Assembly: GCA_963793465.1 (NCBI GenBank)
Contig: CAWCAJ010000001.1
Span: forward strand, 62,001 to 126,000
Direction of reading: 5' to 3'
DNA length: 64,000 nucleotides
Source: CAJQPP01 sp963793465
Lineage (GTDB): Bacteria; Planctomycetota; Planctomycetia; Pirellulales; Pirellulaceae
Made by a program: the position numbers and the translations under genes. The notes beneath the pieces are model-generated. The model was not told where the DNA came from, did not search any database, and worked only from the letters and a program-made list of their open reading frames with translations. Positions within the stretch are counted from its first letter, which is position 1. Every line of letters begins with the position of its first letter. This document shows positions 52,933 to 63,372 of this stretch, piece by piece.

Positions 52933-53433
52933 TCACCCCAGCGGAAACTGGCGACAGTATTCGTACATGGCCATGCTGGCCGCAGTCGCCACGTTAAAAC
53001 TCAGCGGCTGTCCAAAAACCGGAATCTCGGCGGCCGCGTCCGACAGATCCAATTGGTCCTGGGGAACTCCATGGCGTTCATGCCCCAACAGCAAGGCAGT
53101 GCGTCGAACAAAGGGGAACTCGAACAGCGAAACGGAATGGGTCGCCTGTTCCAGAGCGACGATCTGGAAATGCTCCTGCTTGAGTCGCTTGAGAACGGGC
53201 ACCAAAGCGCCTCGAGACTCGACCTGCACCCAATCGACGGCATCCCGGGCAATGTCGGTATCAACAGAAAAAGGGCGACAGGCGATCAGCCGCGTCACAC
53301 CGAAGCAGCCAGCGACACGCAGAATTCGAGACAGGTTCACGCGACTCTTCAATGCCGGGCAAACCACAACCAGTTCCCGAGGAGCTGTCAGCCGACCGGG
53401 TGGTTTGTGTCGCTGGTGTTCGAATCGTGGCAT
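52933..53433 (-). CDS. SpoU/TrmH-family RNA 2-prime-O-methyltransferase
   Basis: SPOUT-fold methyltransferase of 166 residues that methylates a ribose 2-prime-OH in tRNA or rRNA using SAM. Motif 1 appears in LSRILRVAGCFGVTRLI, motif 2 in LLLGHERHGVPQDQ and motif 3 in IPVFGQPLSFNVATAASMAMYEY, which together form the trefoil knot. It is short, like TrmL/TrmH-type proteins without an extra RNA-binding domain, so the target is unclear. In motif 3 the usual SLN reads SFN. It sits 90 bp before the pseudokinase gene and 153 bp after rseP on the same strand. Confidence 0.85.
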   Translation of the reverse strand: MPRFEHQRHKPPGRLTAPRELVVVCPALKSRVNLSRILRVAGCFGVTRLIACRPFSVDTDIARDAVDWVQVESRGALVPVLKRLKQEHFQIVALEQATHSVSLFEFPFVRRTALLLGHERHGVPQDQLDLSDAAAEIPVFGQPLSFNVATAASMAMYEYCRQFPLG

Positions 53434-53497
53434 GCGTCTGCGATCTATCGCCCACGGAGTTCAAAGGTCTGGCCCGCGAACTGGAAAAGTCAGCGGC

Positions 53498-53580
53498 GGC
53501 AGCAAACGGAAAAGGCAGCAAACGGAAAAGGCACCTAATTTCACCCCTGCGAAGACTCACGAAGTCTCACGAAGTCCCGT
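53498..53580. repeat. Short tandem repeats between rseP and the SpoU gene
   Basis: GGCAGCAAACGGAAAA occurs at 53498-53513 and 53514-53529. A 10-bp motif GAAGNCTCAC/GAAGTCCCGT then repeats three times at 53551-53560, 53561-53570 and 53571-53580, ending just before the rseP stop. Confidence 0.8.
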
Positions 53581-53586
53581 CCCAGC

Positions 53587-55665
53587 TCAGGTCAAACGCC
53601 AGATATCCATACCGATCACGGTTGCCATCAAAGCCAACAGGAACACGAACCCGGCAATCGTTAACGCCAACTGCAGTTTCTCACTGACGGGTCGACGGAA
53701 AATACCCTCGTACGCCAGAAAAACCATGTGGCCACCATCCAAGACCGGTATCGGCAGAAAGTTGATGATCGCCAGATTGGCACTCAGCAGCGTCAGGAAC
53801 AAAAGCAGTCGACTGGTGCCCTGGCTGGCTTCCGACGTCGCCACCACGGCGATCGTCCCCGGTCCGCCAAAGTTGGTAAAGGACAACTGACCGCGTACCA
53901 GTTTCTTGAGGAATTTCAGTACCCGTGAAGCGTCATCGACCGTTTGCCGAAATCCATTCTGGATCGCCGCCCACATGGTGGCGTCCCGATACATTTCCTG
54001 GGCCAGCACCGGGGTGAAACCCCGAGTCTCCAGGTAGGAAGGCGTGAACGTCACCGTGGCTTCGATCGTGCGCATGGCATTGTCGCGTTCCACCTGCAAC
54101 TTCACCCTCGATCCTGGATCGAGACTTTGCATCGCGAAGTGGAAAACGGGCCACATTTGCTCCATGCCTTCGTCATCAAAGCGAAATTCCTCCGTCAGGT
54201 TCTGATGCGTGCTCAAAGCCGACTGCCGATCGTTGAGGACCATTTGCGCCGCAACGATTCGGTCGCCTGCCATCACACCGTCCGGTCGTCCATCTCCCGA
54301 CGCCACCATGTTTTTCACTGACATGTTGACTCCCAGCGATTCGATCGTGAAACCGTGCTGCGCGTCATACATGGTGGGCGTCTGCGGCAACACGGGCATC
54401 AAGGTGACGTCGAACTCGGATTGCGAGCCGTCGTCCAGGTATCGCGCCACGGTCAGGGTGACATCCTGTTGTTCCCGGGCCTTTGCCAATACTCGCATCT
54501 GCAGAGAGAAGGGGTCCCCCAAGGGCTGGCCATTGAGTCGCAAGATCTGGTCCTGGGCCTGAATGCCGCCGCGTTCTGCAGGTGAGCCCTTCCGCAGGGC
54601 GCGAACCAGTCCAGCCTGCATTTCAAATCCCAGAGATTTCATCTGATTGGCAGGCATGCTGACATTCACCATGTTGCCATCGGCACGCTGGACTTCGATG
54701 GTGAGGTCTCGATCCGGGTACTGGGCCAGCAACCGCGTCATTTCAAAACCGTTCTCGATCGGCTGTCCGTTGATCGAGACGAATCGATCGCCGGTTTGCA
54801 AGGGCGGTTCGGCCAGGGCCGCTGCCTGCCCATCGATGGTGGCCGGAGTTGCCAGGGTGGTACCCAGCATGGGCATGATGCCCAGTGATTTCAGATTGCC
54901 GCCTCCCTTCACGCCAATCAGGTTTGCGGCGGCGGCGATGGATTCTTCCACGGGTGCGGAGGCCCCCGGTCGCAACACTTCCATTTGTAACGGACCATCG
55001 TAGCTATCCAGTACGATCAATTCCCGCATATGGTTAAAATTGAAGTACACATCCGGATCATCGGTGCGGTAGCCGCTGATGGCATTGATCCTGGATCCGT
55101 CCAGTGAGTTTTGCCAGGCCGGCGATCCGGGAACGGTTTTTCCGACCAGAGGCGGCTCGTAATTGACCCCCATGCCAAAGGCAATGGCTGCAAAGATCAC
55201 GGCAAAGATCAGGTTCATGATCACGCCGGCCGAGATGATCAGCATTCTCTGCGGTACAGACTTGGCCATGTAACTGCGGGGATCCAGACCACTGCCCTCG
55301 ACACCGTCACCCTCTTCCAGCATGGCTCGCTCACGCTCCTCGGCCATCCGAGAAGGATTGTCATCCTGGCCAAGCATTTTGACGTAGCCACCCAACGGCA
55401 GGATGCCAACACCGTACTCCGTTTCCCCGTGTCGAAAGGAAATCAGCTTCTTGGGAATGATTACCCGATCCCCGATCTTGATATCGAAAGCGTCAAAACC
55501 GACGTAAAACTTTTCGCATTTCACGCCACAGGCCTTGGCGGCCATGAAATGCCCCAGCTCATGTACAAAAATAACAGCGCCCAGACCCAAAACGACTTGC
55601 AGTACGGCCCACCACCAGGCTGGGTCCAGCCAATCGGAGAGCGCGGCGATCAAACCTAAATCCAC
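53587..55665 (-). CDS. rseP: RseP-type site-2 membrane protease (M50), extended
   Basis: Intramembrane zinc protease of 692 residues that cuts transmembrane proteins such as anti-sigma factors. The GTG start at 55665 is set by an AGGAGA ribosome site. HELGH lies at 35-39 in the first transmembrane helix and the partner motif NFLPIPVLDGGH near 638-649. Between them are two PDZ-like domains (near 295-345 and 375-420) and an extra periplasmic segment, making it about 240 residues longer than E. coli RseP. Conserved second-helix features follow the cytoplasmic loop RMLIISAGVIMNLIFAVIF. It overlaps the end of dxr by 10 bp, the widespread dxr-rseP arrangement. Confidence 0.93.
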   Translation of the reverse strand: MDLGLIAALSDWLDPAWWWAVLQVVLGLGAVIFVHELGHFMAAKACGVKCEKFYVGFDAFDIKIGDRVIIPKKLISFRHGETEYGVGILPLGGYVKMLGQDDNPSRMAEERERAMLEEGDGVEGSGLDPRSYMAKSVPQRMLIISAGVIMNLIFAVIFAAIAFGMGVNYEPPLVGKTVPGSPAWQNSLDGSRINAISGYRTDDPDVYFNFNHMRELIVLDSYDGPLQMEVLRPGASAPVEESIAAAANLIGVKGGGNLKSLGIMPMLGTTLATPATIDGQAAALAEPPLQTGDRFVSINGQPIENGFEMTRLLAQYPDRDLTIEVQRADGNMVNVSMPANQMKSLGFEMQAGLVRALRKGSPAERGGIQAQDQILRLNGQPLGDPFSLQMRVLAKAREQQDVTLTVARYLDDGSQSEFDVTLMPVLPQTPTMYDAQHGFTIESLGVNMSVKNMVASGDGRPDGVMAGDRIVAAQMVLNDRQSALSTHQNLTEEFRFDDEGMEQMWPVFHFAMQSLDPGSRVKLQVERDNAMRTIEATVTFTPSYLETRGFTPVLAQEMYRDATMWAAIQNGFRQTVDDASRVLKFLKKLVRGQLSFTNFGGPGTIAVVATSEASQGTSRLLLFLTLLSANLAIINFLPIPVLDGGHMVFLAYEGIFRRPVSEKLQLALTIAGFVFLLALMATVIGMDIWRLT

Positions 55666-56837
55666 TTGTGTATCTCCTGCCGAGCCCAATGATCCATGGC
55701 GATAATTTGTGCGATCGTGGGTTGCGGTTGAAAGTTGTGTTGTTGCAGCACGTCCTGGCAAGCTCGTACGATATCACAAAAGCCGATTCGTTTTTGCAAA
55801 AAGGCTTCCACCGCCGTCTCGTTGGCAGCGTTCAATACCGCACCCGCAGTTCCACCCTGACGGGCAACCTGCAGCCCCAGAGCAATAGCAGGAAATCGTG
55901 CAATATCCGGCGGCTCGAAGGTCAGTGCGAGGGACTCCTGAAACATCATACGTCGCGCCGGGCCAGCAACCCGGTCCGGCCAGGTGAGGGCGTACTGGAT
56001 CGGCAGTTTCATGTCCGGCGGACTCAGTTGCGCTATCACGGATCCATCCATGAACTCTACCAATGAGTGTACGATGGATTGCGGGTGGACGACCACCTCG
56101 ATTTGATCAGGTTGCAGCCCGAAAAGCCACTTTGCCTCGATTATTTCCAACGCCTTGTTCATCATGGTGGCCGAATCAACACTGATTTTCCGGCCCATTT
56201 GCCAGGTGGGATGGGCCAGAGCCTGCTGAGGAGTCACCGATTCCATTTGGCTACGCGAAAACTCCCGAAACGGACCGCCGCTGGCCGTCAGGCAAACACG
56301 GGAGACTTCCGCCCGTCTGCCTGCCTGCAGGCACTGAAAGATGGCGTTATGCTCGCTGTCCACGGGCAATATTTGGCCCCCCTGATCCTGGGCGATTTGC
56401 ATCACCAGGGGGCCGGCCGCCACCAAGGTCTCTTTATTGGCCAGGGCCACCGTTTTACCGGCAGATACGGCTGCCAGGGTGCTGTGGAGTCCGGCGATTC
56501 CCACAATCGCAGCCACCACCGTATCCAGCTGGGGTGAGGCAACCAGATCATTCAGTGCCTCGTGCCCGATCAGTAAATCAGTACCGGGCATGGCGGGCCA
56601 ATGAAAGCCCTCGGCCAGGGATTCGTCCGTGGCGACCACCCAGGCAGGCCGAAATTCGGCCACTTGCTGGCTCAAAAGCTGTAAATTTCGATGGGCTGTC
56701 AGCCCCACCAGACGAACATGATCGGGCAGTTGTCGGGCCACTTCCAGCGTGCTCAATCCAATGCTGCCGGTGGCACCCAAGACCGCCACCCGACGGGGAA
56801 CGAAGTCGCAGTTGGGCACTGGTGGGGGTTGGGTCAT
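55656..56837 (-). CDS. dxr: 1-deoxy-D-xylulose-5-phosphate reductoisomerase
   Basis: NADPH-dependent enzyme of the MEP isoprenoid pathway that converts DXP to MEP in the cytoplasm. The 393-residue product has the usual length. The NADPH site GATGSIGLSTLEV is near residues 21-33, the metal/substrate motif LPVDSEHNAIFQCL near 155, and the flexible catalytic loop around LTASGGPFREF near 185. The stop lies inside the rseP start region (10-bp overlap), so the two are translationally linked. A plausible operon promoter lies in the 456-bp gap shared with ftsH. Confidence 0.96.
   Translation of the reverse strand: MTQPPPVPNCDFVPRRVAVLGATGSIGLSTLEVARQLPDHVRLVGLTAHRNLQLLSQQVAEFRPAWVVATDESLAEGFHWPAMPGTDLLIGHEALNDLVASPQLDTVVAAIVGIAGLHSTLAAVSAGKTVALANKETLVAAGPLVMQIAQDQGGQILPVDSEHNAIFQCLQAGRRAEVSRVCLTASGGPFREFSRSQMESVTPQQALAHPTWQMGRKISVDSATMMNKALEIIEAKWLFGLQPDQIEVVVHPQSIVHSLVEFMDGSVIAQLSPPDMKLPIQYALTWPDRVAGPARRMMFQESLALTFEPPDIARFPAIALGLQVARQGGTAGAVLNAANETAVEAFLQKRIGFCDIVRACQDVLQQHNFQPQPTIAQIIAMDHWARQEIHKWI
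55673..55678 (-). promoter_or_regulatory. Ribosome-binding site fixing the rseP GTG start
   Basis: AGGAGA (minus strand) lies 7 bases before the GTG at 55665, inside the last codons of dxr. It decides against the longer frame from 55761. Confidence 0.8.
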
Positions 56838-57293
56838 GCACCGCTTGAATGGACAGGGGCGAAACGAACGAAAAACAACTCGGCCCCGTTTTATCGTTGA
56901 AAAACGTAGAATCTGCTACCGGGGTCGCGAAAATTGCACGGATTTCCGGGGGCGTATCCCGGATCCGTCCCACACCCCTTAAAATAAGTGTCTGTCTCAG
57001 GCACGTCGCGTGTAAGTACCGGCCATTCGCGGATTAGCTGCGACGGCGCGGGGGAAGGTTTGTTTTCCGGGCTAACCGCGATAGTTTAAAGCAGACGCTT
57101 TCAGCGACCCAGCAGGAAACTCCCCATCCTCAGACTCAACCGCTGCCACGTCAAAATCAGTACAATCCGGGCAGCTGGCGACCGGACCGCCCGCCGAACG
57201 ATTGATCAAACACCTTTGAATTCCACCGCACATTCAACAGGACGCCTCATCATCACCGCGCTCGCTGCACGAGCGCTTTGCCAGGACTTATAA
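56838..57293. other. Divergent promoter region between dxr and ftsH
   Basis: This 456-bp gap between divergent operons must hold promoters for dxr-rseP and ftsH. AT-rich patches (TTAAAATAA near 56985 and GATAGTTTAAAG near 57080) are candidates, but no spacing-consistent -35/-10 pair is convincing. No gene or terminator is seen. Confidence 0.5.
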
Positions 57294-59362
<2,069 letters not shown>

Positions 59363-59386
59363 CGACGAAGAGAACCTGGCTACAAA

Positions 59387-59493
59387 CTAGCGGTCTGACC
59401 ATATTGATCTGACGGGTGCCAATGTTGGCTTGCGCAGTAGTGTCGTTGCGAATCCAGCACGGTCCATTCAAATCAGATCTGCCAGACTACTAG
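59387..59493 (+). repeat. Dispersed repeat copy E (full length, best ends)
   Basis: Bounded by CTAG at 59387-59390 and CTAG at 59490-59493. Left end TAGCGGTCTGACCA and right end TGCCAGACTACTA are inverted repeats; inner GATCTGAC and AATCAGATC also pair. It lies 24 bp after the ftsH stop, in the same direction. Confidence 0.9.
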
Positions 59494-59555
59494 CCAACTC
59501 CGGCCAGGGTAAATTCAATGACGGCCTGCCTGACACAATCAAGGAAGAGTGAGCG

Positions 59556-60371
59556 TTGAAAGTTGCCATCTGTAACGAAACCTACCGGGGCTGGACCTTA
59601 GAAAACGCCTTTCGCCATGCCCACGAAACCGGCTACGACGGGATCGAAATCGCACCCTTTACCTTGCAAACCCATGCCTTCGATATCTCGGAGGCACAAA
59701 TTTCCGAGGTGACCGAACTGGCAGCCCGCTACCAGTTGGAAGTTGTGGGACTGCACTGGCTGTTGGCCTTCACCACGGGTCTGCATGTCACTTCCCCCGA
59801 CAAGTCGATTCGTCAGAGAACCGCTGCCTACCTTTCGCAGCTGGCCCAGGTCTGCAGCAAACTGGGCGGGCGTGTGCTGGTGCTGGGGTCACCGCAACAA
59901 AGAAATACCGCCGCCGGGATTTCGCCGACCACGGCCGATGAGTTGGCGATCGATTGCCTGAACAGGGTCCTACCGGCTTTGCGGCAGCACAAGGTAGTGT
60001 TGGCTCTGGAGCCACTGGGCCCCGAAGAAGGCAATTTCCTGCTCACGGCCGAATGGGGCCGTCGCCTGGTACGGGCCATGAATTCGCCCTTTGTCCGCTT
60101 GCACCTGGACGTCAAAGCCATGTGCAGTGAGTCACTGGCCATTCCCGAAATCATACGCGACAGCAAGACGGAATTGGTACATTTCCATGCCAACGATCCC
60201 AATCGTCGCGGACCAGGAATGGGAGAGGTAGACTACCAGCCGATTCTGCAGGCCTTGCGAGCCATTGACTACCGCGGTTGGCTTTCCGTGGAAGTGTTTG
60301 ACGAATCCGTACCGCCCGAGGTTACGGCGGTTGAGAGCCTGCAGTACCTGCGGGAACGCCTGGCCGACTGA
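59556..60371 (+). CDS. Sugar phosphate isomerase/epimerase (AP endonuclease 2-like TIM barrel)
   Basis: Cytoplasmic TIM-barrel protein of 271 residues of the xylose-isomerase-like family. It starts at a TTG preceded by AGGAAGAG. Metal-ligand regions are visible: GYDGIEIAPF near 28, VLALEPLGPEEGNFL with Glu near 150, RLHLDVKAM near 185, LVHFHANDPNRRGPG near 207, and the closing WLSVEVFDESV near 245. Family members isomerise or epimerise sugars and inositol derivatives; the substrate cannot be read. It is separated from ftsH by repeat copy E and faces the second sulfatase gene. Confidence 0.88.
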   Translation: MKVAICNETYRGWTLENAFRHAHETGYDGIEIAPFTLQTHAFDISEAQISEVTELAARYQLEVVGLHWLLAFTTGLHVTSPDKSIRQRTAAYLSQLAQVCSKLGGRVLVLGSPQQRNTAAGISPTTADELAIDCLNRVLPALRQHKVVLALEPLGPEEGNFLLTAEWGRRLVRAMNSPFVRLHLDVKAMCSESLAIPEIIRDSKTELVHFHANDPNRRGPGMGEVDYQPILQALRAIDYRGWLSVEVFDESVPPEVTAVESLQYLRERLAD

Positions 60372-60460
60372 TCGTCGATGCTGGGCATCCAGCTGGGGGC
60401 CTGCCTGGGGCGAGATTCCAGCGACTCAACGGGAATGGACGTCGCCACAGAGAAGGAAGT

Positions 60461-61891
60461 TCAAGGGTAGTCCTTGCCCTGGGCACTTTGTTTGCAGGAC
60501 GCTTGCCAGGCAGCCAGTTGCTCTTTCATCGCACTTACGACTGCCGGATTGGCTGCCGCTTGATCGATGGATTCGCCCGGATCGGAAATCAGATCGTATA
60601 GTTGATAGTTGACGCCATCGTTCAAGCTGATGAGCTTCCAGCGGTTATCGACCAGCGCGATCTGCCGCCCCGATTGGAAAGCGATCGGGCGAGGGCGTGT
60701 CGTCATAGCACCTTGAATCAAGGGGAGCAGACTGATCCCATCACCGGGGCGGACCGTTGCCTCTGGCGTGCTGGGCTGGATCACTTCCAAAATGGTTGGA
60801 AAATAATCACTGGTGCTGCACGGCATGGTCACGATCCGGTTGGCCTTGACCATCTGGGGCCAGATCAGAAGCCCGGGAACGCGGATGCCTCCTTCGTAAA
60901 GGCTGCGTTTACGGCCCCGCAGGTCGCGGGTGCTTCCGGCGTCCGAAGCCTCGCCTTCGGGTCCATTGTCAGAGCAGAACCAGATCATCGTGTTGTCGGC
61001 AACACCAAGTGTGTTGAGTTCCGCCCGAAGTCGCCCGATCTGGGAATCCAAAGCCGTGATGCAGCCGTAATAGTCCTTGTGTTCCCCGTAGCCGTCGGTG
61101 TAAGGCGGCGCCGACAACACCGGCAAATGGGGCGCGTGAAACCAGATGACCGCCAGGAAAGGCCGGTTGGCTTGGGCCGCATCACGAACAAAGGGAAGAA
61201 CCTGGTTCATGACCAGTACCGAGTCATCGCCCGTGATTTCGGTAGCAGGCACTCGATTCCCGGGCCCGTTCCAATAATACGTGCCAAAATTCGAATAGGC
61301 GGCCGGCGTCCAGGAAGTCGGAACCTTGGACTCGGTTGAAAAACAAACATCGAAACCGTTTTGCCAGGGAGGCGAATAATCACGCGTCATACCCGGTCTG
61401 CCTCGGTTGGCGTCCTTAAGCTCCGTAGTCAGCGTACCCAAATGCCACTTGCCAAAATGGCCGGTGGCGTAATCCTGCCGCTGCAGGACTTCTGCCAGCG
61501 TTATTTCCTGCGGCTTAAGATGGCCCACGTTTGCATGGGTGACTCCATAGCGGTAGGGATGCCGTCCGGTCAGGCAACTTCCGCGGGTGGGAGAACAAAC
61601 CGGGGAACTGGCGTAGAAACGCTCGAAGCGTAGTCCTTCCTCGGACATTTGATCGAGAAATGGGGTTCGCAGTACGGGATGACCATTATAGCCCACGTCT
61701 CCCCAACCTTGGTCGTCGGTCATGCAGAGGATGACATTGGGTCTCCTGTGAACTTCCCGGAGTGCGGAGCTGGATACCTGAGCCGCCAAGGAATGGCTCA
61801 GGCAACAATTCAGGACCCACAGGATCACAGCCGTCCGGATTCCTCTGCCCATTCCCCGGCATGGCAACGATTGAATGCCCGATGATTTCAT
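60461..61891 (-). CDS. Exported sulfatase (formylglycine type), second copy
   Basis: Periplasmic sulfatase of 476 residues. The ATG at 61891 has an AGGA ribosome site and gives a signal peptide with hydrophobic core AVILWVLNCCL and cleavage near SLAAQ. The metal site NVILCMTDDQGWGDVGYNG is at 52-70 and the active-site signature CSPTR at 99-103 (C99 to become formylglycine) in CSPTRGSCLTGRHPYRYG. GKWHLG and WFCSDNGPEGE follow. Sequence is clearly different from the sulfatase at 47-48.7 kb, so they are not a recent duplication. It lies convergent to the isomerase gene with a 89-bp gap. Confidence 0.95.
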   Translation of the reverse strand: MKSSGIQSLPCRGMGRGIRTAVILWVLNCCLSHSLAAQVSSSALREVHRRPNVILCMTDDQGWGDVGYNGHPVLRTPFLDQMSEEGLRFERFYASSPVCSPTRGSCLTGRHPYRYGVTHANVGHLKPQEITLAEVLQRQDYATGHFGKWHLGTLTTELKDANRGRPGMTRDYSPPWQNGFDVCFSTESKVPTSWTPAAYSNFGTYYWNGPGNRVPATEITGDDSVLVMNQVLPFVRDAAQANRPFLAVIWFHAPHLPVLSAPPYTDGYGEHKDYYGCITALDSQIGRLRAELNTLGVADNTMIWFCSDNGPEGEASDAGSTRDLRGRKRSLYEGGIRVPGLLIWPQMVKANRIVTMPCSTSDYFPTILEVIQPSTPEATVRPGDGISLLPLIQGAMTTRPRPIAFQSGRQIALVDNRWKLISLNDGVNYQLYDLISDPGESIDQAAANPAVVSAMKEQLAAWQASCKQSAQGKDYP

Positions 61892-62064
61892 TATGGTCCT
61901 GCCTGTTCCTACCAGGGTACTCTGGAACCAGGCAATCCCACGCTGGGAAAATGGGCAGAGTCCCATGAAAACGGGAAGCCCGCACCTGGCAAGGCCGTGT
62001 CAACTCACGGGAACCCACAGGGGTCGTGGTTCACGATCAGCCGGTCTGCGGATCGTGGACCGGG

Positions 62065-63210
62065 TCACCAACGTGCTCCGCCTCCGCCACGGCTGGATCC
62101 GCGGCCACCGCCGAAACCTCCTCCTCCTCCTCCGAATCCACCGCCGCTGCGTCCGAACCCGCCTCCACCTCCCCAACCACCGCTGGTCTTAATCTTGGTC
62201 GGTTTCGGCAGTCGGGGTGTGGCGTAGGTATACGTCTTGTGGAACGTACAGTTTTCGCAGTCTTCTGTGACGCGAACACGGCCTCCCCGGGAAGTCGTGG
62301 CTTGAACCAGGACCCGCGAGATACGACTGTGCGTCTTGTATTGGCATTGGGGGCAGCGGGAATACCGCGTCAGCCATTTTCCATAGCGGTATTTGACAAC
62401 GTGATCGCAGGCCATGCAGGCCCACACGTCATAGTCGACACTGCCTATCCGCTCCTCAATCACTTCGGGAGGGTCCAGATAACGGTCGTCCTGTTGCTCA
62501 TCCAGCAGGACCATTTCGTTTTCACAAACCTTGCATTTACGTTTGCCGTATCGAACCTGGTATCGACTCCACAAAAACATGAAAACACCGGCCAACAGAA
62601 TCCCCGCTCCTGCCAGGTACAGAAAGAACAACTTGCGGTCCGGCGATTCGCTTTTTCGCAACCGCCGCTCGCTGTTGGTTTCCAACTCCAGGCGGTTGGC
62701 CAGATCGACGTATCCCAGGATTTCCCGAGCGGCGGCAAACCCACCCCCAAACATCGCTCCGGCCGGGTCGTTTCGCTTGAACCGGGACACCATCCGATCC
62801 CTGGCTATGTCCTCGCAGCGGCGATAATTTTCAGCCGATGCCAAACCTTCCCCAATGGCGATATAGGCCGTACGTTGGTTCATCGAGGCAAACACCAACA
62901 GGCCGTTGTTTTGGGTTGCTTCTCCGATGCCCCATTTATTGAAATAGTCCAGTGCGAACTTTTCCGGGTCAACGTTTCCGGTGTCCTGCACCGTCAGAAT
63001 CACCAACTCGGATTTGTTGAACCCCTTGATTTCGTCCGCCAATGCTTCCAGTTGCGCCTCGGCGAAATCCGGTATGATCCGCGCATGGTCGATCACCATC
63101 TTGCCCGGTGAAGGTCCGGGAAGCTGGTTGACCGATTGGGCTCGCGCCGACTGCAGCGCAATCAGGCAAGCCAAACATGGCAATATTGCAAAACTCAGGC
63201 GGCGAATCAT
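62065..63210 (-). CDS. TPM-domain membrane protein with zinc ribbons and Gly-rich tail (YgcG-like)
   Basis: Envelope protein of 381 residues from the ATG at 63210, where a signal peptide begins (opening segment with IRRLSFAILPCLACLIAL). A TPM domain follows (about 30-165; VIDHARIIPDFAEAQLEALADEI, NGLLVFASMNQRTAYIAIGEG), then a transmembrane helix (about 195-215). Cys pairs CKVC, CMAC, CPQC and CENC, zinc-ribbon-like, lie at about 223-330. The tail is almost pure Gly/Phe/Ser/Arg (GGGFGGGGGGFGGGRG). TPM proteins are implicated in photosystem repair in plants and in envelope functions in bacteria; the bacterial role is unknown. A longer frame upstream to 63354 is unlikely. Confidence 0.85.
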   Translation of the reverse strand: MIRRLSFAILPCLACLIALQSARAQSVNQLPGPSPGKMVIDHARIIPDFAEAQLEALADEIKGFNKSELVILTVQDTGNVDPEKFALDYFNKWGIGEATQNNGLLVFASMNQRTAYIAIGEGLASAENYRRCEDIARDRMVSRFKRNDPAGAMFGGGFAAAREILGYVDLANRLELETNSERRLRKSESPDRKLFFLYLAGAGILLAGVFMFLWSRYQVRYGKRKCKVCENEMVLLDEQQDDRYLDPPEVIEERIGSVDYDVWACMACDHVVKYRYGKWLTRYSRCPQCQYKTHSRISRVLVQATTSRGGRVRVTEDCENCTFHKTYTYATPRLPKPTKIKTSGGWGGGGGFGRSGGGFGGGGGGFGGGRGSSRGGGGARW

Positions 63211-63372
63211 AAACGGTCCAGTCAAAGTGATTCCATAATAGGTGAGGGCTGAACATTCGCCAATTGCCACCGCTGAAAAGCGTTTCCATGACCGCCTATC
63301 AGGGTAGGCAAGAACCCCCTGGCCGCAAACAATGGGGGTTTGATCTTCAGCCAAATCCCATTTTTCCGATTC

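Noticed and set aside
61985..62015. Possible sixth copy of the dispersed repeat (CCTGGCAAGGCCGTGTCAACTC)
   Set aside because: Only about 12 bases match the left end, the hairpin and right end are absent, and it lies upstream rather than downstream of a gene.
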